This document shows positions 1 to 5,408 of a stretch of 5,408 bases of DNA, one piece after another. The notes beneath the pieces are model-generated. The model searched no databases and was not told where the DNA came from. It saw only the letters and a program-made list of their open reading frames with translations. The stretch comes from CAZXYF01 sp964644705 (GTDB lineage Bacteria; Planctomycetota; Brocadiia; SM23-32). Within the stretch, counting starts at the first letter, position 1; every line of letters starts with the position of its first letter. The stretch covers positions 1 to 5,408 of the forward strand of contig CAZXYF010000208.1 in assembly GCA_964644705.1 (NCBI GenBank). Reading direction: 5' to 3'. The translations under genes and the position numbers were made by a program.

Positions 1-57
1 GAAAACCACAGGATTGTTTTGATGGCTCCAGCGCCCTGCCAGAAGGCCCTATCGCGT

Positions 58-93
58 GGCGTGGTACGCCTGCTGTAGTGCACAGGTACGCCC
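58..93. repeat. Small hairpin and direct repeat next to the 92-120 palindrome
   Basis: GGCGT (58-62) and ACGCC (66-70) form a five-bp inverted repeat around a three-base loop. The octamer GGTACGCC occurs twice, at 63-70 and 86-93, 23 bp apart. Both abut the larger palindrome and may belong to the same element. The short lengths mean chance is not excluded. Confidence 0.3.
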
Positions 94-120
94 CTACCGG
101 GACAAGCCCGGCAAGTAGGG
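92..120. repeat. GC-rich bulged hairpin, possible extragenic palindromic (REP-like) element
   Basis: CCCTA (92-96) pairs with TAGGG (116-120). CCGGG (97-101) pairs with CCCGG (107-111) around an ACAAG loop, with a four-base bulge CAAG at 112-115. On the minus strand the inner palindrome is followed directly by GTAG, the tetranucleotide often seen next to REP hairpins of other bacteria. No U-run follows on either strand, so it is not an obvious terminator. Calling it REP-like is inference, because only one copy is in view. Confidence 0.35.
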
Positions 121-379
121 CATCACAAAACGCACGTGGTTCACCGAAACCTTACTGTTAGAAGAGAGTTCTTACACCGCAACTGCAGGCTGTTCTTACA
201 GGTGGCGCACTGACGGCTCGGTCGGAGACTAAACCGGTATCGTTTGAGTTGTTGAAGCAGCCTGTGATGCACAATTGCCCTGATTGTTCGACATTACCTG
301 TGTCTGAGGCTGCCTGTAGAATAATTCACGCTTGAGGTTTGTGAAATGTTCGGTACCGGTTTGGTGACCATGCCCTGTG

Positions 380-405
380 AAAACGGCGGCCCAAAATCAG
401 GACCG
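380..405 (-). terminator. Weak candidate intrinsic terminator after the GH2 gene
   Basis: On the minus strand, 25 bases past the GH2 stop, CGGUCC (405-400) can pair with GGGCCG (392-387) around a seven-base loop: six pairs including one G-U. CCGUUUUC follows (386-379). The stem is short and the U-run has only four U, so termination may be leaky or depend on Rho. It is the only hairpin plus U-run I found directly downstream of the operon. Confidence 0.35.
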
Positions 406-429
406 GTTGATACAAGAGTGATGCCCGGG

Positions 430-3400
430 CTAAATAACCCCGAGCAAACGACCGGCGAATATTTTTCCAGGCGGGTTGTGCCGCGTGCGACCCACCAGGT
501 CCAGCGTGCATATCCGCCAGCATCCACTGCCGGATTTTAGTTCCGCCGCGGCCAGCGTGGAGCGCCATTTATCGCTCTCCCAGCCACCGTTTCCGCTGGT
601 CAGAACAGGCGTCCAGCCGGGGGCAGTGAACGTGGTCTCCAGAAGTGGCGACGGGTGACCGGCGTCAGCATCATACCAGAATTTGAAATCATCGGGCTGA
701 AAATCCTCGACCAGCGGGTGGCCGGTGGCCCGGCTGACGAAGTGACGATCTCCCATGCCGCAGGCCATGACGTTCACCGCGGTGTCGGCGATCCGGTGTT
801 CCCCCTCGGACGGTTCGATGAAAATCGCCTGAGCGCCCGCTTGCACCAGTTGTGTGAGTCTTTCCCTGTTATTTGTGTAGTCCGACACATCGTCCAGCAA
901 AATGGTCAGGTCGGCCGGATCCATGTCGTCGATCTGGGCCTCGTTCCACTCACACGGCCGGGCCCCCAGCGATTGGGCAAGTCGGTATGACGGTCCCTCT
1001 GGTTCACCCAGGACACATATCTGTCGTTCGTCATGATTAACGGTGGGACGGGGGAAAATGCCCACTTTCTGTGTGGTATCGTGCATTACTGTGTCATCCT
1101 CGTTCAGCAGCGCCAGGCGCAGGGTGGCCTCCCTGCGGCGGTTGACGTCCGGCAGTTCGAATTCCAGCAGCCCCTGACACTGACTGTCGCATGTCGGGAT
1201 ATCGGCATCCGACCATCCACCGCACAACGTCTCACCTTCCATCTCCAGCCGATATGCCAGGTGGCAGTTTTGATGTTCGGCATGGGTGTCATTACAGATC
1301 CAGGCCTCCGTCTGTGCCGTCTCGCCTCCAAAAAAAGTATCCCGGTCCGAGCGCAGGTTGACGGCCAGTGGTTCGAGGGCGTCTTTATAGACGAAAAATG
1401 ATGGTTTCGGGCGACGCTCCGAATCCATGATGGCCTTCATCCAACCCGCCGGAAATGCATCGATGAACAGGTGAATGGCGAAGGTGTTCATCCGGCTATC
1501 GCGACGGAAGGCCTCAGTCATGATGCGCGTCACCCATGCCTGATGTCGCTGGCTGGCCTCAATCCAGCCCTCCAGAGAATCTTGCGTGTCGAACCACATG
1601 TAGTGGAATCGGCCGGTTTGAGCCCTGATGATCTCGTCCGGTGACCATTGCTGTTCTTCATCCGGCGTCTGCGGCAGCCAATCCTCCGGGTAATGACGCC
1701 GCATCAAACTTGCATCCTCCAATCCTTCTGATCCGAATTCACCGCAGCCATACATCCATCCCGGTTTGACCTGCTGCCAGTATCCCCGGTGCAACTTTCC
1801 CATGTCGATACCGTGTCCGGTGTACCATCCGCAGTAGCAGTGATTGTCGGGCAGGCCGGGGGAGGGGGGATCGTAATCACCGTCCACGGGCTTGATAACA
1901 CGATCGGGGTTGGCCTGGTGCACGGCTCGGTTGGCCGCGATGAAGAAGCGTTCAAGCTCCTGTTCTGTCAGCTGTCGGTGTTTTTTTCCGTCGGCGTTCG
2001 GAAAGGGCTCGTTGATGTAGCTGTCCACGACGTTACACGGATGAGAGCGCACGAGTCGTTCCATTTCTTCCGCCTGGCGGACCGCTTCGCAGAACTGATT
2101 GCGTCGCAGAACGCCGAACAGCGGCAGGTCGGTCTGTGTCATCAGACCGAGGCGATCACAGTATTCATAGATTTCATCCTGCACCGGACGCTGGGTCAGG
2201 CGCCAGAAATTCATGTTGCAGACTTTGGCCAGAAGGATGTCATCAATCAATTGATCCCGGTCGTCCCGCATCACATCCTGCTGTTCGAAGCCCATGGTGT
2301 TGGCGCCCCGCAGGCGTATCTCGCGACCGTTGAGATACATGCGGCCTTTGGGTGTGTTCTCGGTATCCATTCTGAACGATCGCATGCCGAACTGCTGCGA
2401 TGAGGTGTCCAGCAGCTCCCCCTCCTCATCCAGCAATTTCGCCTGCAGCTGATACAGCCAGGGGGTGTCTGGTTCCCACTGGCGATGGTCGGGCATCTCC
2501 AGGCTGTATCGATAGTAATTGACCCGTGGGCCCATGGGATTGCGCAGTTCGAACGATTCGTCCTGAAGGACCGTTGCTTCAAAATTCTGGCCAAACACGG
2601 AAAGTTCCAGTTCGGCGTTATGGCGGTATTGGTCGCAGTTCCAGAGTTCCAGCCAGGCTTCGGCGCGATTGTCCTCCGGTATCGGACGGACAAAGATATC
2701 GTGAATGAACAGTTCGGAACGCGCTTCAATTCGCACGTCCTGATAAATGCCCATGCCGGGTGGACAGTGGTGCCAACCGACTTGCGGGTCGTCATAACCG
2801 GGGCCGGTGGCCGCATAGATTTTATCACCTTCGAGCTGATCACCGTTCTCCCCCCACGAACCGTTACCCCCGCATATGGCATCGTTTTCCACTTTGACGA
2901 CCAGAGTGTTTTCCCCGGGCTGGGTATGATCTGTGCAGTCAAATTCAAACGGGGCAAAAAAACCTTCGTGGGAACCTACCAGGTTTCCGTTCACAAAGAC
3001 ATGGGCTGTATAGTCCACGCCGTCAAAACAGACGAACAAACGGTCCTTATCCTGCATTTTGCGTGCGACTTCAAAGGAGGTTCGATAGTACGTTACGGCC
3101 CGGCCAAGCGGTTCGCCGTAGTGCGGGACCTTCACCTTTTCCCACTGCCCATTTCCGTTCAGCACCCGGGAAAAATCGCGTCGGTCCGCATTCGTCTCCT
3201 GGCGCCAATCCCATGTTTCCAGTTTCTGTGTGACGCGGCAGGAGGGCAGGCCACGGGCATGGTCACGCAAGAACGGGGCGAACTGCGAGCGGAGTTCACT
3301 CAATTCACGCCGAATGTCGTCCGGTGTCCGGGCCTTCTGTTCGGGGGGGAAAAGGGCACGCTGGTCCGGGGAGGGATGAATCGGCAGATTATTGTCGGGG

Positions 3401-3507
3401 CGAGCCGGTGGTTGTGGCTCCACCAGATCTCTCCCTTCCTGCTCGGAGTCCTGCGCGGCGATCTCAGCGAACACATCCTTGTTTCGGTCTTTTTTGTCGT
3501 CGGTCAT
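430..3507 (-). CDS. Glycoside hydrolase family 2 protein (beta-galactosidase/beta-glucuronidase-like), cytoplasmic, with extra C-terminal domain
   Basis: Predicted retaining exo-beta-glycosidase. Residues 1-90 are a charged, proline-rich extension. A jelly-roll sugar-binding domain spans about 95-265 (PHYGEPLGRAVTYYRTSF at 128-145, FDGVDYTAHVFVNG at 161-174), an Ig-like domain about 268-385, and the TIM barrel about 386-715. The barrel carries the acid/base E500 in INEP and the likely nucleophile E590 in CGEFGSEG. The 90-residue spacing resembles beta-glucuronidases. A second Ig-like domain (about 716-820) and a Rossmann/flavodoxin-like region (about 828-1025) follow. Length is like LacZ, but the C-terminal layout appears different. 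No signal peptide is seen and there are about 23 cysteines, which suits the cytoplasm. The start ATG sits in the ATGA overlap with the sulfatase stop, with AAAGGA nine bases upstream. The sulfatase partner suggests that the substrate is a desulfated oligosaccharide. GH2 membership is secure; substrate specificity (galactoside, glucuronide, mannoside or other) cannot be assigned. Confidence 0.95.
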   Translation of the reverse strand: MTDDKKDRNKDVFAEIAAQDSEQEGRDLVEPQPPARPDNNLPIHPSPDQRALFPPEQKARTPDDIRRELSELRSQFAPFLRDHARGLPSCRVTQKLETWDWRQETNADRRDFSRVLNGNGQWEKVKVPHYGEPLGRAVTYYRTSFEVARKMQDKDRLFVCFDGVDYTAHVFVNGNLVGSHEGFFAPFEFDCTDHTQPGENTLVVKVENDAICGGNGSWGENGDQLEGDKIYAATGPGYDDPQVGWHHCPPGMGIYQDVRIEARSELFIHDIFVRPIPEDNRAEAWLELWNCDQYRHNAELELSVFGQNFEATVLQDESFELRNPMGPRVNYYRYSLEMPDHRQWEPDTPWLYQLQAKLLDEEGELLDTSSQQFGMRSFRMDTENTPKGRMYLNGREIRLRGANTMGFEQQDVMRDDRDQLIDDILLAKVCNMNFWRLTQRPVQDEIYEYCDRLGLMTQTDLPLFGVLRRNQFCEAVRQAEEMERLVRSHPCNVVDSYINEPFPNADGKKHRQLTEQELERFFIAANRAVHQANPDRVIKPVDGDYDPPSPGLPDNHCYCGWYTGHGIDMGKLHRGYWQQVKPGWMYGCGEFGSEGLEDASLMRRHYPEDWLPQTPDEEQQWSPDEIIRAQTGRFHYMWFDTQDSLEGWIEASQRHQAWVTRIMTEAFRRDSRMNTFAIHLFIDAFPAGWMKAIMDSERRPKPSFFVYKDALEPLAVNLRSDRDTFFGGETAQTEAWICNDTHAEHQNCHLAYRLEMEGETLCGGWSDADIPTCDSQCQGLLEFELPDVNRRREATLRLALLNEDDTVMHDTTQKVGIFPRPTVNHDERQICVLGEPEGPSYRLAQSLGARPCEWNEAQIDDMDPADLTILLDDVSDYTNNRERLTQLVQAGAQAIFIEPSEGEHRIADTAVNVMACGMGDRHFVSRATGHPLVEDFQPDDFKFWYDADAGHPSPLLETTFTAPGWTPVLTSGNGGWESDKWRSTLAAAELKSGSGCWRICTLDLVGRTRHNPPGKIFAGRLLGVI

Positions 3508-5060
3508 GACAGCGAATCCTTTCGTTTATGGATATCGACGGCGACTTCGTTTTCCAGTTCCGGTCCCTGCGTGCTGCGGCCGCGGTCAACAAGGCTCTGG
3601 AGGTGATGGGTCAGGTCTTCCACGACGTCGGGATATCTGGCCTGCAGATTGGTGGTCTCGCCGGGGTCCTGCTCCATGTCATACAGCTGGACCGGTGGCA
3701 TGTCCTGTTCCTCGGCCTCCTCATCGGTGGGCGGACACCATCCGCCGCTGCCCGGGCACAGCACCAGTTTCCATTGTTCGTGCCGAATGGCGAACTGGCC
3801 GCTAATGGAATGGTGGATGATTTCGCTGCGGACGGGGTGATCGGCCCCCTGAAAAAGTTTGAGCAGACTGAAGCTGTCCGGCCCCGCGTTGTCCGCCAGA
3901 TCGGTGTCGAGCATGTCGGCGGTGGTGGCCATCAGGTCGGAGAGGCAGACCTGCTGATCGCACACGGATCCGGGGGAAATGTGTCCCGGCCAGCTGGCGA
4001 CGAACGGTATGCGGTGACCGCCGTCCCAGGCGTCCGCTTTGTATCCGCGGTACGGTCCGCTGGGGTTGTGTCCCTGCTCCTCCAGGTCCCGAACACCGAC
4101 ATACGGAGCGCAGCCGTTGTCGCTGGCGAACATGACCAGCGTGTTGTCGGCGACGCCCGCCTCCTCCAGGGCATCCAGCACCCGGCCGACCACGGCATCC
4201 GTTTCCATCACGAAGTCGGCGTAGAGGTTGAGTCCGCTTTCTCCCTTCCACTTCTCATTGACGGCCAGGGGAGTGTGGGGGGAGGTGAGAGGCAGATAGA
4301 GAAAGAACGGATCGGGCGTCTGGCTTCGGTCGTGAATATATTCGCAGCTGCGATCTGCCAGGGTGGGGAGGATGGGCTCGAACGACCAGTCAGAAACGGC
4401 CGGGCCCGGTTTGCTGGCCAGATCCACCTGGTTGTTGCACCGCCCGAACTCCGGCTTCATTCCATGTGTCTGCTGCAATTTATCGGCCGGCAGGTATTCG
4501 GTGGGCGGTTCCAGCATCCGATCGTTTTCCATCCAGCCATAGGGCGGCCAGTTGGGCACGTCGTCGCCGAAATAGTAGTCGAATCCGCGGTCGGTGGGCC
4601 CTCCACCGATGCGCTGTGAAAACACATCCTCCCACTCCGCTCGGGTTTCCTCATCGACCGCTGGTGCGGGTTGGGACGGACCAGGGACAAACTGTTCTGG
4701 GTTCTCAATGGGCCAGTTCCAGCCCAGGTGCCACTTGCCGATACAGGCCGTGTGATAGCCATTCTCCTGCAGCATCCCCGGCCAGGTGGGTGTGTTTTCT
4801 TTGATGAGGGGTCTCTCGAATTCGCCAACAATTCCGGCCTGCAGGCGGGATCGCCAGTTGTATCGGCCCGTGAGCACGCCGTATCGGCTCGGGGTGCAGA
4901 CCGCGGAAGTCGAATGGGCGTCGGTGAAGGTCATTCCGTCGTTGGCGATCCGATCAATGTTGGGGGTGTGGATCTTACCATGAGGGTTCATGGACGAGAC
5001 GTCGCCGAAACCGAGGTCATCGGCGAAGATGAACACAATGTTCGGGTGTTGGTTTTTCAT
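3504..5060 (-). CDS. Formylglycine-dependent sulfatase (family S1, arylsulfatase A-like), apparently cytoplasmic
   Basis: Hydrolyses a sulfate ester, probably on a sugar. The alkaline-phosphatase-fold sulfatase domain fills the protein. The N-terminal metal-binding motif is FADD (D14, D15). The active-site signature C55-T-P-S-R59 matches C-x-P-S-R, so C55 should be converted to formylglycine by a maturation enzyme not in this window. GKWHLG follows (K109, H111), then SPHTP with H262, the second metal pair in SDNG (D314, N315), and YKADAWDGGHRIP (K341, H349). The C-terminal part has the usual QLYDMEQDPGETTNL phrase near 458-472. At 518 residues it is full length. No signal peptide or membrane segment is visible: the protein begins MKNQHPNIVFIFADD, and an in-frame TAG lies 14 codons upstream (5100-5102). 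The next Met (M24) would remove the metal site, so the ATG at 5060 is right. It is the first gene of the operon and overlaps the GH2 gene by four bases. The class is secure; the substrate is unknown. Confidence 0.96.
   Translation of the reverse strand: MKNQHPNIVFIFADDLGFGDVSSMNPHGKIHTPNIDRIANDGMTFTDAHSTSAVCTPSRYGVLTGRYNWRSRLQAGIVGEFERPLIKENTPTWPGMLQENGYHTACIGKWHLGWNWPIENPEQFVPGPSQPAPAVDEETRAEWEDVFSQRIGGGPTDRGFDYYFGDDVPNWPPYGWMENDRMLEPPTEYLPADKLQQTHGMKPEFGRCNNQVDLASKPGPAVSDWSFEPILPTLADRSCEYIHDRSQTPDPFFLYLPLTSPHTPLAVNEKWKGESGLNLYADFVMETDAVVGRVLDALEEAGVADNTLVMFASDNGCAPYVGVRDLEEQGHNPSGPYRGYKADAWDGGHRIPFVASWPGHISPGSVCDQQVCLSDLMATTADMLDTDLADNAGPDSFSLLKLFQGADHPVRSEIIHHSISGQFAIRHEQWKLVLCPGSGGWCPPTDEEAEEQDMPPVQLYDMEQDPGETTNLQARYPDVVEDLTHHLQSLVDRGRSTQGPELENEVAVDIHKRKDSLS
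3517..3522 (-). promoter_or_regulatory. Ribosome binding site of the GH2 gene, inside the sulfatase gene
   Basis: AAAGGA on the minus strand lies nine bases before the GH2 ATG (3507-3505) and within the last codons of the sulfatase. Together with the ATGA stop/start overlap at 3504-3507 it supports this start and points to translational coupling. Confidence 0.75.
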
Positions 5061-5062
5061 GA

Positions 5063-5078
5063 TCCTATGATTCTTCCT
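5063..5078 (-). promoter_or_regulatory. Candidate ribosome binding site(s) of the sulfatase gene
   Basis: Two purine-rich motifs precede the sulfatase ATG on the minus strand. AGGAAG (5078-5073) is 12 bases before the start and AGGA (5066-5063) only two bases before it. Neither spacing is ideal, so initiation may be moderate or use both. The start itself is fixed by the protein motifs and the upstream in-frame stop. Confidence 0.5.
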
Positions 5079-5117
5079 GTTGATCCGAAATGTAGTTTGC
5101 TACGGCTGGGGTGAAAT

Positions 5118-5147
5118 GATGCAGGCCGGATGGCCTTGTCTGGCATC
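5118..5147 (-). other. Bulged hairpin in the operon leader
   Basis: In the transcript, GAUGC (5147-5143) pairs with GCAUC (5122-5118). AGGCC (5136-5132) pairs with GGCCU (5127-5123) around an AUCC loop, leaving a six-base bulge (CAGACA) on the 5' side. That makes ten base pairs about 58 bases before the sulfatase start. No U-run follows, so it does not look like an intrinsic terminator. It may protect the mRNA or be a protein or ligand site. No known riboswitch class is recognised. Confidence 0.4.
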
Positions 5148-5182
5148 GATCAAAATTGCCGTTTTGGAACGACTCACGCGCG

Positions 5183-5210
5183 GATTGTGTTTTATGCGCA
5201 GTGCACAATC
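5183..5210. promoter_or_regulatory. Candidate operator: perfect 7-bp inverted repeat at the promoter
   Basis: GATTGTG (5183-5189) and CACAATC (5204-5210) form a perfect inverted repeat with 14 bases between. The half-site centres are 21 bp apart, two helical turns, and the repeat overlaps the -10 box and the predicted transcript start. This is a typical place for a repressor site. It could instead act as a hairpin at the 5' end of the transcript. No regulator gene is in the window and I cannot assign a regulator family. Confidence 0.4.
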
Positions 5211-5237
5211 ATAACTTAACTTCCCCCAATTTGTGAA
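5208..5237 (-). promoter_or_regulatory. Likely sigma70-type promoter of the sulfatase-GH2 operon
   Basis: On the minus strand, TTCACA (5237-5232, 5 of 6 matches to TTGACA) is followed after 18 bases by TATGAT (5213-5208, 5 of 6 matches to TATAAT). An AAA plus nine-T tract at 5251-5240 sits just upstream of the -35 box, where an UP element would lie. Transcription would begin near 5201 and give a leader of about 140 nt. A perfect TTGACA also occurs at 5256-5251, but the hexamers at 16-17 bases from it match the -10 consensus at only 3 of 6 positions, so I prefer the first pair. Confidence 0.55.
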
Positions 5238-5280
5238 AGAAAAAAAAATTTGTCAAGTGAGAGAAGGAAAAAGTGAGAAT

Positions 5281-5326
5281 GGGGTGATAATGGGTTTAGG
5301 GGAAGGGTAGGGGATTTTTGCGGGGG
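5281..5326 (+). other. G-quadruplex-forming motif upstream of the promoter
   Basis: G-runs on the plus strand occur at 5281-5284, 5292-5294, 5299-5302, 5305-5307, 5310-5313 and 5322-5326. The four runs from 5292 to 5313 have loops of 4, 2 and 2 bases and satisfy the canonical quadruplex pattern (four runs of at least three G, loops of 1-7). The run at 5281-5284, with a 7-base loop, extends it. The motif lies about 45 bp upstream of the -35 box and is on the template strand relative to the operon. Confidence 0.5.
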
Positions 5327-5357
5327 AAAAGCAGGAAGATGAGGGAAGTGCCTGTGT

Positions 5358-5363
5358 ATTATA
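5358..5363 (-). promoter_or_regulatory. Isolated consensus -10 box, possible distal promoter
   Basis: A perfect TATAAT lies on the minus strand, but hexamers 16-18 bases upstream do not resemble TTGACA (at most 2 of 6 matches). It would start a transcript near 5351, giving a leader of about 290 nt. It could serve as a second promoter with activator help, or be chance in non-coding DNA. Confidence 0.2.
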
Positions 5364-5408
5364 GACATGTGAAGATGACGACGAATGCGTAAGGGTAAGT
5401 CTAGGTGG

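Larger units (their letters stand above)
1..429. other. Downstream intergenic region without a convincing gene
   Basis: Between the window edge and the GH2 stop I see no recognisable gene. A plus frame is open over 3-158, and a minus frame is open from about 158 to the left edge. Neither has a good start nor a recognisable protein motif, so at most they could be the tail or body of something off the edge. Contents are the hairpins at 58-120, a seven-bp complementarity between 186-192 and 258-264, a small hairpin at 271-287 and the candidate terminator at 380-405. No tRNA, rRNA fragment or insertion-sequence end was recognised. Confidence 0.6.
5061..5408. other. Upstream intergenic region without a gene
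   Basis: No credible coding frame is seen on either strand. The promoter-proximal half (5061-5260) holds the leader, inverted repeat, promoter and A/T tract. The distal half, roughly 5235-5347, is about four-fifths purine on the plus strand, with the G-runs described separately, and the composition is clearly unlike the genes. Nothing resembling a tRNA or a divergent gene start is visible up to the window edge. Confidence 0.7.

Noticed and set aside
1..161. Open frames on both strands at the left edge, possibly the end of a neighbouring gene
   Set aside because: No recognisable protein sequence, no clear start, and GC-rich hairpins run through the frames. Too little is visible to call a partial gene.
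281..300. GTTCGAC resembling a tRNA T-loop
   Set aside because: No acceptor stem, anticodon arm or D arm can be built around it.
346..540. 64-codon plus-strand frame with a plausible GAGG Shine-Dalgarno eight bases before its ATG
   Set aside because: Its second half is antisense to the GH2 3' end, the composition is unremarkable and no family is recognised. A short SD-like match is common by chance. Ribosome profiling would be needed to revive it.
1850..1872. Dense G-runs inside the GH2 gene
   Set aside because: Only three separated runs of three or more G occur, so the quadruplex pattern is incomplete. The bases are explained by Pro-rich codons on the minus strand.
1789..2403. 204-codon plus-strand open frame antisense to the GH2 TIM barrel
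   Set aside because: It lies wholly inside the catalytic domain of the GH2 gene, with no motif of its own.
2485..3606. 373-codon open frame on the plus strand, antisense to the GH2 gene and the end of the sulfatase
   Set aside because: It crosses two well-supported genes on the opposite strand and shows no recognisable domain. Long antisense frames are expected in G+C-rich coding DNA.
3528..4619. 363-codon open frame on the plus strand, antisense to the sulfatase
   Set aside because: The opposite strand carries all the sulfatase catalytic motifs. This translation looks like a shadow with no family features.
1..5408. CRISPR arrays, insertion sequences, attachment sites, toxin-antitoxin or defence genes
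   Set aside because: I found no regularly spaced repeats, transposase motifs or small paired genes. The window is explained by a carbohydrate-degradation operon and its flanks.

Overview
The window (5408 bases, G+C-rich in its genes) carries one two-gene operon on the minus strand, flanked by about 430 and 350 bases with no convincing gene. The first gene, at the right, is a 518-residue formylglycine-type (family S1) sulfatase. The second is a 1025-residue glycoside hydrolase family 2 (GH2) protein. The sulfatase stop codon and the GH2 start codon share four bases (ATGA), and a Shine-Dalgarno sequence for the GH2 gene lies inside the sulfatase tail. The two are therefore almost certainly co-transcribed and translationally coupled.

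Organism: sulfatase and GH2 paired in one unit, together with GH2 phrases such as RPVQDEIYEYCDRLGLMTQ, point to a marine or saline polysaccharide degrader of the PVC superphylum (Kiritimatiellota, Lentisphaerota, Verrucomicrobiota or Planctomycetota). Kiritimatiellota is my best guess. This is inference from remembered family resemblance, not a search.

Layout: 5061-5408 is the upstream region. It holds a guanine-rich, purine-rich segment with a G-quadruplex motif, an A/T tract, a good sigma70-like promoter (TTCACA, 18 bases, TATGAT, minus strand), a perfect 7-bp inverted repeat overlapping the -10 box and predicted transcript start, and a bulged 10-bp hairpin in the roughly 140-nt leader. 3504-5060 is the sulfatase and 430-3507 the GH2 enzyme. 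1-429 holds a weak candidate terminator just past the GH2 stop and, at 58-120, hairpins and a short direct repeat that could be an extragenic palindromic element.

Working together: neither enzyme has a visible signal peptide, and an in-frame stop upstream of the sulfatase leaves no room for one. The most economical model is that a sulfated oligosaccharide or glycoside is imported, desulfated in the cytoplasm by the sulfatase (after its Cys is converted to formylglycine by an enzyme encoded elsewhere), and then cleaved by the exo-acting GH2. The sugar and linkage cannot be read from the sequence. I do not see a clearly new system here. The points worth following up are the apparently intracellular sulfatase-GH2 pair, the GH2 domain layout, and the regulatory structures upstream.
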